Of a DNA stretch of 37,512 nt, positions 31,045 to 37,512 are shown piece by piece. The notes beneath the pieces were generated by a model. It did no database searches, was not told where the DNA came from, and worked only from the letters and a program-made list of their open reading frames with translations. Position 1 is the stretch's first letter, and each line of letters begins with the position of its first letter. The position numbers were made by a program, and so were the translations under genes. This stretch comes from Actinomycetota bacterium (lineage in GTDB: Bacteria > Actinomycetota > Actinomycetes > JACCUZ01), in assembly GCA_030841035.1 (NCBI GenBank), contig JAVEDI010000104.1, positions 73,445-110,956 of the forward strand, given 5' to 3'.

Positions 31045-33083
31045 GTCCTGCCGCCGATGAGGCGACGTACCGCCGTGAGCAGGCTGCCCTCGTCGAAGCC
31101 GCTCTTGATGATGTAGCCGTCCGCTCCGGCGTCGAGTCCCCTCCGTCGATCGGCCTCGCTCGACCGAGAGCTGAGGATCAGCACCGGGATGTTCGCCAAC
31201 GACGGATGGGCCCGAACGGCCTCAGTCAGCGCGAAGCCGTCCATGTTCGGCATCTCGATGTCGGTCAGGATCAGGTCGCTCGGTTCCTCGGCCAGCTTCG
31301 AGAGGGCGTCCGCGCCATCGGTGGCAACGCGTACCCCGAAGCCGGCCCGCTCAAGGATGTTGCGCTGCAGCTCGCGGACGGTCAGAGCGTCATCGACCAC
31401 CAGGATGCTCCGCTGCGGCGTGCCACCTGAGGGCGCTGCAACGGCCAGCGGGTCACCGCGCTGGGCCTGGCGGGCCCGCTGGATGAGACCAGGTGGGTCG
31501 AGCACCACGAGGATGGAGCCGTCCGGCTCGACGCTGGCGCCCGCGACGGCGGGCAGAGGGGGCAGCAGTCGGTTCAGTGCCTTGAGCACGACGTCTCGCT
31601 GGCCTACCAGCTGGTCCACCTGGAACGCGTGTCGACGTACGGCGTCGGTCAGCACCACGATCGGCCCACGACTCGGTTGCGTGGAGCCCAGGCCGACCGC
31701 GTCGGCCATCGACGACACCGGCACCGCCTGGTCGTCGACCCAGACCATCGCACGCCCCTCGGCGCGGGTCTGGCTCGACTGGTCGAAGCCCTGAGAGAGC
31801 ACCACGCGGTGGAACGGCAACGCGAAACGCTGACCGGCCGACTCGACCAGCAGGCAGCGCAGCACCGCGAGGGTGATGGGCACGATGATCCGGAACTCGG
31901 TTCCCGCGCCCGGCCGAGAGCGCACCTCGACGCGGCCGCGTGCGGCCTCGACATTGGTCCGCACGACGTCGAGCCCCACGCCCCGACCGGACACGTCGGT
32001 GACGAACGTCGACGTCGAGAGGCCGGAGTGGAACACCAGCTGAAGTGCGTCCTCGTCACTCATGTCCTGGGTGCCGACGCCCTGACGCGCTGCTTGTTCA
32101 CGCACGCGTGCGAGGTCGATCCCGTCACCGTCGTCGGTGATCGCGATGATGACTTCCGACCCGAGCTGCATGGCATGCAGCCGCACGTTGCCCTCCGCCG
32201 GCTTGCCGGCTGCCGTCCGCTCCGCAGCAGGCTTGATGCCGTGGTCCACAGCGTTGCGGACGAGGTGCAGCAACGAGTCCGACAGCTGCGTGAGAACGCC
32301 GCGGTCCAGCTCGGTGTCCCCGCCGCGTACCTCCCAACGGACCTGCTTGCCCTGAGCACGCGACAGGTCGCGCACCGCGCGCTGGAGCTTGTCCGTGACC
32401 GTGGCAAGCGGCACCATCCGGGCGCGCATCGCCCGGTCCTGCAGGCCGTTCAGGGACCTGGAGAGCTCGTTGAACTCGGCGTTGGATGCCGCGTCGAGGC
32501 CGAAGCTGTCCTTCAGCATCCGGCCGACCCGCAGATGAGCGGACGCGGACTCACCGATCAGGCGGACCATCTCGTCCAGCCGTTCCATCGGCACCATCAC
32601 GACACCGTGCGCGTCGCTGGACGACGGGTCTGGCGCGCGTGCCGTCAAGCCGTTGTGGGCCGGTACGACGTCGCGTGGTGCGGCCACCACGCCGACGGCC
32701 ACCGGAGCCTCAGCCGCCGTCGCGCTGTCGGTGTCGAGGACGTCCGCCGTCACGTCGTCGCCGAGCGCGGAGGCGATGACCGTGCCGAGCCGGTCGGCGC
32801 CGGCGAGCAGCGTGTCGATGACCTCGGGGGTCACGGTCTGACGTCCGGCCCTCAGGTCTTCGACGATCTCCTCGAGCTCGTGCGCCAGCCGGCTCACATC
32901 GGTCAGACCAGCAACGGCCGAGGAGCCCTTCAGGGTGTGCAGCTCGCGGAAGACAGAACGGACCAGCGTCTCCTCGTCGCCGGTCTGCTCGAGCTCGAGC
33001 AGTAGCTGATCGAGGTGCGTGAGGCGAACCTCGGCCTCCTGCGCGAAGAGCGCACGGATCTCGTGCACGCCCAGGGCGGCCAT
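31041..33083 (-). CDS. CheA-REC hybrid histidine kinase (WspE-like)
   Basis: A 680-residue kinase. The HPt domain holds His49 (FRELHTLKGSSAVAG). A short variable linker (110-160) lacks a CheY-binding P2. The dimerisation and ATPase domains follow with RMVPLATVTDKLQR, HLVRNAVDHGIKPA (N-box), ITDDGDGIDL (G1) and SGRGVGLDVVRTNVE (G2). A CheW-like regulatory domain is next, then a C-terminal receiver with Asp608 (LILTDIEMPNMDG) and Lys660. The fused receiver is a mark of Wsp- and Frz-type systems. It would phosphorylate the CheB and GGDEF regulators. ATG 33083 shares one base with the cheW stop (TGATG). Confidence 0.96.
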   Translation of the reverse strand: MAALGVHEIRALFAQEAEVRLTHLDQLLLELEQTGDEETLVRSVFRELHTLKGSSAVAGLTDVSRLAHELEEIVEDLRAGRQTVTPEVIDTLLAGADRLGTVIASALGDDVTADVLDTDSATAAEAPVAVGVVAAPRDVVPAHNGLTARAPDPSSSDAHGVVMVPMERLDEMVRLIGESASAHLRVGRMLKDSFGLDAASNAEFNELSRSLNGLQDRAMRARMVPLATVTDKLQRAVRDLSRAQGKQVRWEVRGGDTELDRGVLTQLSDSLLHLVRNAVDHGIKPAAERTAAGKPAEGNVRLHAMQLGSEVIIAITDDGDGIDLARVREQAARQGVGTQDMSDEDALQLVFHSGLSTSTFVTDVSGRGVGLDVVRTNVEAARGRVEVRSRPGAGTEFRIIVPITLAVLRCLLVESAGQRFALPFHRVVLSQGFDQSSQTRAEGRAMVWVDDQAVPVSSMADAVGLGSTQPSRGPIVVLTDAVRRHAFQVDQLVGQRDVVLKALNRLLPPLPAVAGASVEPDGSILVVLDPPGLIQRARQAQRGDPLAVAAPSGGTPQRSILVVDDALTVRELQRNILERAGFGVRVATDGADALSKLAEEPSDLILTDIEMPNMDGFALTEAVRAHPSLANIPVLILSSRSSEADRRRGLDAGADGYIIKSGFDEGSLLTAVRRLIGGRT

Positions 33084-33529
33084 CAGGCCACCCCGCTCGG
33101 CGTGGTGTCCTCACGGCTGCTCGCCGCGCCGAGCCGCTCGGACGCCAGGAGCGCGTCAGGGTCCAGCAACACCACGATCTGTCGCTGCACCCGGTAGGTC
33201 CCCGCCGTGCCGGGCAGCTCCGATGGCCCGGTGGAGACGCCCAGGGTGGCCCGTTGCGGGAATGCGGTGGCGGCCAGCCCGACCAGTCCGCGCGGCGACT
33301 GCAAGACCACCGCGAACGCGACCGGGTCGCTGCCGTTGAGCCCCAGCAGGTGCGCCGTGTCGAGCAGCGGCACGATCTGGCCCCTCAGGTTGAACAGGCC
33401 GAGCACCAGCGGCGGGGCGGTCACCAGCGGGGTGAGGGGCGGCGCCGCCACCACTTCTCGCACCCAGCCGACCGGCACGGCGTACATGTCAGCACCCACC
33501 GGGAGCAGTACCGCCTGCTCGCCGGTCAT
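33083..33529 (-). CDS. CheW-type coupling protein
   Basis: A 148-residue adaptor linking receptor and CheA. The CheW fold is visible: [41 protein letters not shown] (the typical G-x-x-NLRG-x-I-x-P-x-x-D) and [18 protein letters not shown] 33529 overlaps the receptor gene stop (ATGA). Only one CheW gene is present; the Pseudomonas Wsp system has two. Confidence 0.93.
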   Translation of the reverse strand: MTGEQAVLLPVGADMYAVPVGWVREVVAAPPLTPLVTAPPLVLGLFNLRGQIVPLLDTAHLLGLNGSDPVAFAVVLQSPRGLVGLAATAFPQRATLGVSTGPSELPGTAGTYRVQRQIVVLLDPDALLASERLGAASSREDTTPSGVA

Positions 33530-35517
33530 CGGTGCTCGTTGCCCGAGCCTGCTGAGGCGGCTGCGGTCTCCAGGTTGCCGGCGAGGTCGGCCAGGTCGCC
33601 GGCCGCGGAGGCGATCTGCTGCGCCGTGGCCGAGACCTGGCGGCTCGCGTCGGTGAGCTGCTCCATCGTCTCCACGACCTGGGCGGTGGCGCTGCGCTGC
33701 TGCTGCGTGGTGAGGCGAACCTGGCCGTTGGCGTCGGTGACGGCCTCGAGCAGCAGCAGGCCCTGCTGCATCTGCTTGGCGCCCTTCTCCATGGCCATGA
33801 CCGTGGCGTTGGACTCGCCCTGAACGGCGGCCACGATCGCCGCGATGTCGCCTGCCGAGGCCTTGGAGCGCTCGGCCAGCCGGCGTACCTCGTCTGCCAC
33901 GACCGCGAATCCCCAGCCGTTCTCGCCGGCACGGGCCGCCTCGATCGCCGCGTTGAGGGCCAGCAGGTTGGTCTGGTCGGCGATGTCGTTGATCAGCACG
34001 AGCAGGGCGTCGATGTCATTGACGCGACCGGCGAGGGCCAGCGTCCGCTCGCTGGACAGGATGATGTCTGCCTCGGCCTGTTCCAGGTTCTGCCTGGTCT
34101 CCGCGGTCTGCCGGGCGACGTCGTCGACGGTGTCGGCGATCGCCATCGACGCCCGCGCAAGCTCTTCGGTGGTCGCGGTCGCCTGGGTGATCGCCGCGCT
34201 CTGCTGGGTGGTGGTGGCGGCCAGTTCGTCGGAGGACGCCGACAGCTCCGCCGCCGCCGAGTTCACGTCCACGCCTGCCGTCGTGACCTGTTCGAGCAGC
34301 TGCTGGCAGGTGGCCAGCATGGCGTTGAACGACTCGGCGAGCACGGCCAGCTCGACGGGTCCCGACGGCTGCGCGCGGACCGAGAGGTCACCGTGGGCGA
34401 CCCGTCGCGCCACGTCGGTCAACCCGCGGACCGGACGCGTCGTGCCCCAGGCCAGGGCGGCCGAGCAGCACACCGCCAGAAGGCCGCCGAGCACCACGAG
34501 GAGCGCCGCTCTGTGGCGTTGGCTGGTCACGGGAGCGAGCACCCGGGAGGCATCGTCCTGCGCGATCAGGACCCAGTGCAGGGCATCGACGACGTCGTAG
34601 CCGCCGATGACATCGTGTCCCTCGAGGTCGGTGAACCGGACCGTGCCCGGTTGACGGGTCGCGGTGGCGCGGCGGATCGCGGCGTTGTCCACCTTGGTGG
34701 TGAGCGCACCCGCGGCGAGCAGCGCGGCGTCGCCGTGCAAGCCGTGCATGTCGTCGGTGTCGTAGATGACCCGGCGCTGCGAGTCGACCACGACGACCTC
34801 ACTGCCCTGACCCAGCTCGGGGTCGAGCAGGACTCCAAGCGCGGCGAGGTCGAGGTGGCCGACCACGACGGCCTGCACCCGTCCGCCGGCGTCCAGCACC
34901 GGTTGGGCGATGATCCACTGGAGGTGGTCGCCCTTGCGGACCAGGGACGTGAGGACCGGCGTGCCGGACGCGGCGGTGCGGAACCAGTCCTGCGCGGCCG
35001 CGCTTGCGGGAGAACCGGTGCCGCTGGAGGCCACCGGCTTGCCGCTGAGGTCGACGATGTCGATGCCCAGGTAGCCGGGGTTGATCCGGTCGATCCGGGT
35101 GATCAGCGCCTCGCTGGCGGGGCTGTCCGGCCGGCCCGAGACCGTGCCGGCGATGGCGCGCATGTCGAAGCGGCGCTCCGAGAGCCAGTCCTCCAGCCGC
35201 AGCGTCAAGGCGCGCGACACCGTGACGCCCTTGAACTCGGCCGCCGCGGTGAGGCTCGACGACGACTCCGCGGTCAAGACCAGGGCGAGCGCGATCATCA
35301 AGGGGAGCGACACCAGCAACATCGCGGCCACCAGCCGGATGCCCAACCGGTGCGGCAACGATCGCCAGCGGCCTCCTGTGCTCGTGCGCCTGTCGGCCCC
35401 TACCGCAGGACGGTGAGGGGGCGCGACAGGGGCAGCCAGCGGCGACCGCGACCCCCGGGACGCCTCGTACCGGGCAGGCGGGGCCTCTGGCGGGGCAGGC
35501 CGTGTGTCGGTGCTCAT
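33526..35517 (-). CDS. Methyl-accepting chemoreceptor (WspA-like position)
   Basis: A 663-residue receptor. ATG 35517 has GAGGA five bases upstream; a GTG at 35547 has no site. It has a Pro/Arg-rich cytoplasmic N-terminus of about 58 residues, TM1 near 61-82, a large external sensor of the Cache type ([57 protein letters not shown]), TM2 near 325-348, HAMP, and the signalling domain. The conserved hairpin tip [20 protein letters not shown] and [15 protein letters not shown] are clear. There is no C-terminal CheR-binding pentapeptide. The signal sensed is unknown. It is the first gene of the operon. Confidence 0.95.
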   Translation of the reverse strand: MSTDTRPAPPEAPPARYEASRGSRSPLAAPVAPPHRPAVGADRRTSTGGRWRSLPHRLGIRLVAAMLLVSLPLMIALALVLTAESSSSLTAAAEFKGVTVSRALTLRLEDWLSERRFDMRAIAGTVSGRPDSPASEALITRIDRINPGYLGIDIVDLSGKPVASSGTGSPASAAAQDWFRTAASGTPVLTSLVRKGDHLQWIIAQPVLDAGGRVQAVVVGHLDLAALGVLLDPELGQGSEVVVVDSQRRVIYDTDDMHGLHGDAALLAAGALTTKVDNAAIRRATATRQPGTVRFTDLEGHDVIGGYDVVDALHWVLIAQDDASRVLAPVTSQRHRAALLVVLGGLLAVCCSAALAWGTTRPVRGLTDVARRVAHGDLSVRAQPSGPVELAVLAESFNAMLATCQQLLEQVTTAGVDVNSAAAELSASSDELAATTTQQSAAITQATATTEELARASMAIADTVDDVARQTAETRQNLEQAEADIILSSERTLALAGRVNDIDALLVLINDIADQTNLLALNAAIEAARAGENGWGFAVVADEVRRLAERSKASAGDIAAIVAAVQGESNATVMAMEKGAKQMQQGLLLLEAVTDANGQVRLTTQQQRSATAQVVETMEQLTDASRQVSATAQQIASAAGDLADLAGNLETAAASAGSGNEHR

Positions 35518-35568
35518 CTGGTCCTCGCGCGCGATTGCAGGGCTCACGACAAACCGTCGTTACCCGCC

Positions 35569-35594
35569 CATCGACACGGATGGCCTATTCCTGA
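35569..35594 (-). promoter_or_regulatory. Possible sigma-28-like promoter of the chemosensory operon
   Basis: On the minus strand TCAGGAA (35594-35588) and GTCGATG (near 35575-35569) are about 13-15 bases apart. They resemble TCAAG/TAAAG and GCCGATA boxes of FliA/WhiG-type promoters, about 50 bases upstream of the receptor start. The match is loose. Confidence 0.25.
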
Positions 35595-35598
35595 ACTA

Positions 35599-35633
35599 AC
35601 CCGGACGTCCCGGGTGCAGGCGAGCGGCTCGCC
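35599..35633 (-). terminator. Two adjacent hairpins after the coiled-coil gene
   Basis: ggcgag/ctcgcc (35619-35624, 35628-35633) and acccgg/ccgggt (35599-35604, 35610-35615) form two six-base-pair stems, 13 bases past the stop of the minus-strand gene at 35647. They likely separate it from the chemosensory operon. Confidence 0.5.
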
Positions 35634-35646
35634 CGGCAACGGCAGG

Positions 35647-36324
35647 TCAGCGGCGACGGCGGCTGTCCGCGTGCACGCTGCCGTCGATCTCCGGCGGCTC
35701 GTCCTCGCCGCGGCGACGCAGCAGGCCGACACCGGGCAACCCCGTGACGACCCGGCGCAGGTCCTCCACCACCTCGAGCAGCTCGTGGACGTCCGGACCG
35801 ACCCGGTCGAGCTGGCGCAGCATCGGCAGCACGTCGCCCTCGAGGTGGTCGAGCACGACCGGCATGCGGTCCACGAGGGAGATGGCCGCGTCCACCTCGG
35901 CGGTCGAGAGCGAGGCGGCGAACCGTTCGGCGGCCGGCGCGAGGTGGCGCAGCGGCTTCTCCCAGGTGGTCAGCAGCACATCCAGGCGGGTGATCAGGCC
36001 GGACGCGCCGTCGACCGCACGGCCGGCGTCCCGTGCCGTGATGGCGGTGACCTCCAGCGTGCCGGCGACGCGCGACACCGCGTCGGTCGCGTCCGTGCTG
36101 ATCTGCTCGGCGTGCGTGACCGTGAGGTCGGCGCGGGCGAGGATGGTGTCGGTCTGGTCCAGTGCGGCCTCGGCGCGGTCCAGCAGCGCCTCGAGGCGGG
36201 TCATCGCCGCAGCCGCCCGCGGGACCAGCTCGACCGCGGCGAGGACTCCGTCGCGCACCGCGGCGGCGGCGCCGAGGACCTGGAAGGGGCTAGGGACCTG
36301 CAGAGGGACCAGAGGTAGCCGCAC
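35647..36324 (-). CDS. Coiled-coil protein of unknown function
   Basis: A 225-residue, mostly helical protein. The middle (residues 35-190) has long heptad-like stretches with many Ala, Leu, Asp and Glu (for example LEALLDRAEAALDQTDTILA and LRQLDRVGPDVHELLEVVED). No membrane segment or signal peptide is evident. The Arg-rich C-terminus (RRRGEDEPPEI...SRRRR) could bind nucleic acid or membranes. GTG 36324 has GAGG eight bases upstream. It lies 45 bases after the LytR_C gene, so the two may be one unit. A family name could not be given. Confidence 0.75.
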   Translation of the reverse strand: MRLPLVPLQVPSPFQVLGAAAAVRDGVLAAVELVPRAAAAMTRLEALLDRAEAALDQTDTILARADLTVTHAEQISTDATDAVSRVAGTLEVTAITARDAGRAVDGASGLITRLDVLLTTWEKPLRHLAPAAERFAASLSTAEVDAAISLVDRMPVVLDHLEGDVLPMLRQLDRVGPDVHELLEVVEDLRRVVTGLPGVGLLRRRGEDEPPEIDGSVHADSRRRR

Positions 36325-36369
36325 GGGGGTACCTCTTCCCCGCGGTGCCGCGGCTCAGTCCACCGTAGG

Positions 36370-36936
36370 TCAGCAGCCCGCAGGACGGGTCGCGGGACTC
36401 GGGGCCAGCGCGGCTCGCGCGGCCGCCGGAGGGCGCAGCGCGGTGAACGACGACCCGAGGACGAGGTCCACCGTCGCGTCGCGACGCTGGTCGCGCACAG
36501 CGACGTACCGCCCGATCTGGGCGGCCACCGTGCGCGCGGCCGCGGCTCCCGCCACGCTGGAGCGCACCTCCGCGACACCGGCCACGGGCCGCTTCGCGGG
36601 GTCGTTGGCGATCTGGCCGACCCGGAAGCCCCGTCGGCGCAGCTGCGACGCGACGGCGGCGGCCAGGCCCCGGCGTTCGGTGGCGTTGAAGACGTTCACG
36701 CGGACCGTCGTTGCTGCCGGCGCGGCAGGTGCCGTGGTCACAGCCGGGCAGCTCGCAGTCGCTGCGGCGCGGGAGCTGCCCGCGGGTGGCGAGCTGGCGC
36801 GCTCGGTCCACCACCACCAACCACCGGCGGCGACCGCGGCGAGAACGGTGGCCACCAGCAGCGAGCCGAACGTACGCCGCGCGCTGGGCCGCCGTACCGC
36901 GCGCGCCCCCACGCCCGGAGGCGTCAGCATGCTCAC
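36370..36936 (-). CDS. LytR_C domain membrane-anchored protein
   Basis: A 188-residue protein with a short basic cytoplasmic N-terminus, one membrane helix (FGSLLVATVLAAVAAGGWWWW) and an Ala/Pro/Thr-rich spacer. The LytR_C domain is TTVRVNVFNATERRGLAAAVASQLRRRGFRVGQI...VAEVRSS...VAAQIGRYVAVRDQR...VDLVLGSSF. This domain occurs at the end of LCP cell-wall ligases or alone, as here, outside the membrane. GTG 36936 and ATG 36930 are both possible starts; neither has a clear ribosome site. A tandem repeat lies just upstream. Confidence 0.88.
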   Translation of the reverse strand: MSMLTPPGVGARAVRRPSARRTFGSLLVATVLAAVAAGGWWWWTERASSPPAGSSRAAATASCPAVTTAPAAPAATTVRVNVFNATERRGLAAAVASQLRRRGFRVGQIANDPAKRPVAGVAEVRSSVAGAAAARTVAAQIGRYVAVRDQRRDATVDLVLGSSFTALRPPAAARAALAPSPATRPAGC

Positions 36937-36940
36937 CGAC

Positions 36941-36985
36941 CACGCCGCCCACGCTGCCCACGCTGCCCACGCTGCCCACGCTGCC
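36941..36985. repeat. Five 9-bp tandem repeats
   Basis: The unit cacgctgcc occurs five times in a row; the first copy differs by one base (cacgccgcc). The repeats lie four bases upstream of the minus-strand LytR_C start, in its leader. Confidence 0.9.
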
Positions 36986-37035
36986 CCGAGGAGCCGGGAC
37001 GCGGGTCACTCATGAAGCCGAGGGTAGTGAGCGAC

Positions 37036-37344
37036 TCAGCCGGGCAGCTGCAGGATGCGCGCGTGCAGCACGTGTCGCTGCTGGAGCGCGGCGCGCAACG
37101 CGCGGTGCAGGCCGTCCTCGAGGTAGAGCTCGCCCTGCCACTGCACGACGTGGGCGAACAGGTCACCGAAGTACGTCGAGTCCTCGGCGAGCAGGTGGTC
37201 GAGGTCGAGCTCCCGCTTGGTCGTGACGAGCTGGTCGAGGCGTACCTGCGTGGGTGCGACTGCACCCCACTGGCGCTGCGTGTAGCCATGGTCGGGGTAC
37301 GGCTTCGTGTCACCGACGGCCTTGAAGATCACCCGCACCAGCAT
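37036..37344 (-). CDS. Conserved actinobacterial protein (about 100 aa)
   Basis: A 102-residue protein, ATG 37344. Conserved-looking segments are PDHGYTQRQWGAVAPTQVRLDQLVTT, LDHLLAEDSTYFGDLFAHVVQWQGELYLEDGLHRAL and QQRHVLHARIL. I recall this family as commonly placed beside LytR_C genes in actinobacteria and sometimes labelled as a VapB-type antitoxin. No toxin gene is adjacent, so I do not take the name as a function. The ELYLEDGLHRALRAAL part resembles ParB-like nuclease-domain wording (knowing an address by ...DGxHR). Confidence 0.8.
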   Translation of the reverse strand: MLVRVIFKAVGDTKPYPDHGYTQRQWGAVAPTQVRLDQLVTTKRELDLDHLLAEDSTYFGDLFAHVVQWQGELYLEDGLHRALRAALQQRHVLHARILQLPG

Positions 37345-37404
37345 AAGGCGACGTCGTCGGGGGAGCAGCCTGGGCGGGGGCGGCGGCTCGGCGTGGGTAC
37401 GCAG

Positions 37405-37489
37405 CGGAGGACGCGGGATTCGAACCCGCGAGGGGTTGCCCCCAACACGCTTTCCAAGCGTGCGCCCTAGGCCACTAGGCGAGTCCTCC
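37405..37489 (-). tRNA. tRNA-Ser (anticodon GGA)
   Basis: An 85-base cloverleaf on the minus strand. The acceptor stem GGAGGAC starts at 37489 and pairs with GTCCTCC ending at 37406, with discriminator G at 37405. The anticodon arm is cacgc-ttggaaa-gcgtg, giving GGA. A long variable arm (ttgggggcaacccct) marks the serine type, and the T-arm ggttcgaatcc is intact. The 3' CCA is not encoded. Confidence 0.96.
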
Positions 37490-37512
37490 GCGGGCGAGGA
37501 TACCGGAGCCCC

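Noticed and set aside
35518-35646. Cyclic di-GMP (GEMM) riboswitch before the chemosensory operon
   Set aside because: Several stems exist, but the conserved GEMM core and tetraloop pattern could not be found; two of the stems fit a terminator of the upstream gene better.
36941-36985. CRISPR-like array
   Set aside because: The units are 9 bases with no spacers and there are no cas genes; it is a simple tandem repeat.
37036-37344. VapB antitoxin of a toxin-antitoxin pair
   Set aside because: No toxin-like (PIN) gene lies next to it and no DNA-binding fold is evident.
1-37512. Mobile element or genomic island borders
   Set aside because: Two tRNA-Ser genes are present, but no integrase, transposase or direct attachment repeats were seen next to them.

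Overview
The window is about 37.5 kb of very GC-rich DNA with dense, often overlapping genes, many GTG starts and actinobacterial marker families (two tRNA adenosine deaminase-associated proteins next to tadA, RNHCP, LytR_C, Excalibur, DUF1003). It looks like a chromosomal segment of a free-living, probably chemosensory actinobacterium. The genus cannot be fixed from the sequence alone. No insertion sequence, integrase, phage gene or CRISPR array was seen.

Layout. (a) 1-1637: end of a sugar ABC transporter (permease C-terminus, binding lipoprotein) closed by a perfect hairpin. (b) 1778-7234: a large secreted Ig/FN3-type protein, an ArsC-like thioredoxin-fold protein, a secreted Asp-box (sialidase-like) protein and a small Excalibur protein. 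(c) 7364-17631: a catabolic island. A leftward seven-gene operon encodes two XylE-type catechol 2,3-dioxygenases, a histidine phosphatase, a split PEP-synthase/phenylphosphate-synthase-like phosphotransferase (ATP-grasp half and His-domain half), a phthalate-dioxygenase-type Rieske oxygenase and a small CxxC protein. Opposite it lie an unknown gene, an IclR regulator and a Rieske ferredoxin-HAD phosphatase fusion. (d) 17702-23520: housekeeping and small membrane genes, upp, the tadA trio and tRNA-Ser(CGA). (e) 23965-27701: secreted proteins including CopC and YcnI (DUF1775). Three consecutive ones are predicted to mature with an N-terminal histidine. (f) 27822-35517: a complete Wsp-like chemosensory operon (MCP, CheW, CheA-REC, CheB, CheR-TPR, REC-GGDEF), every junction overlapping. 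(g) 35647-37489: a coiled-coil protein, a LytR_C protein, a conserved small protein and tRNA-Ser(GGA).

The most interesting proposal is in (c). The gene set suggests aromatic degradation in which a phenolic substrate is first phosphorylated, then oxidised by a Rieske enzyme, dephosphorylated and cleaved by extradiol dioxygenases. The known precedent is p-cresol catabolism in Corynebacterium glutamicum (CreHI phosphorylation, CreJEF P450 oxidation, CreD dephosphorylation). Here a Rieske system would take the place of the P450, and one phosphatase is physically fused to a Rieske ferredoxin. The second highlight is the Wsp-like pathway that probably controls cyclic di-GMP. The third is the run of secreted proteins with a predicted mature N-terminal His beside copper genes.
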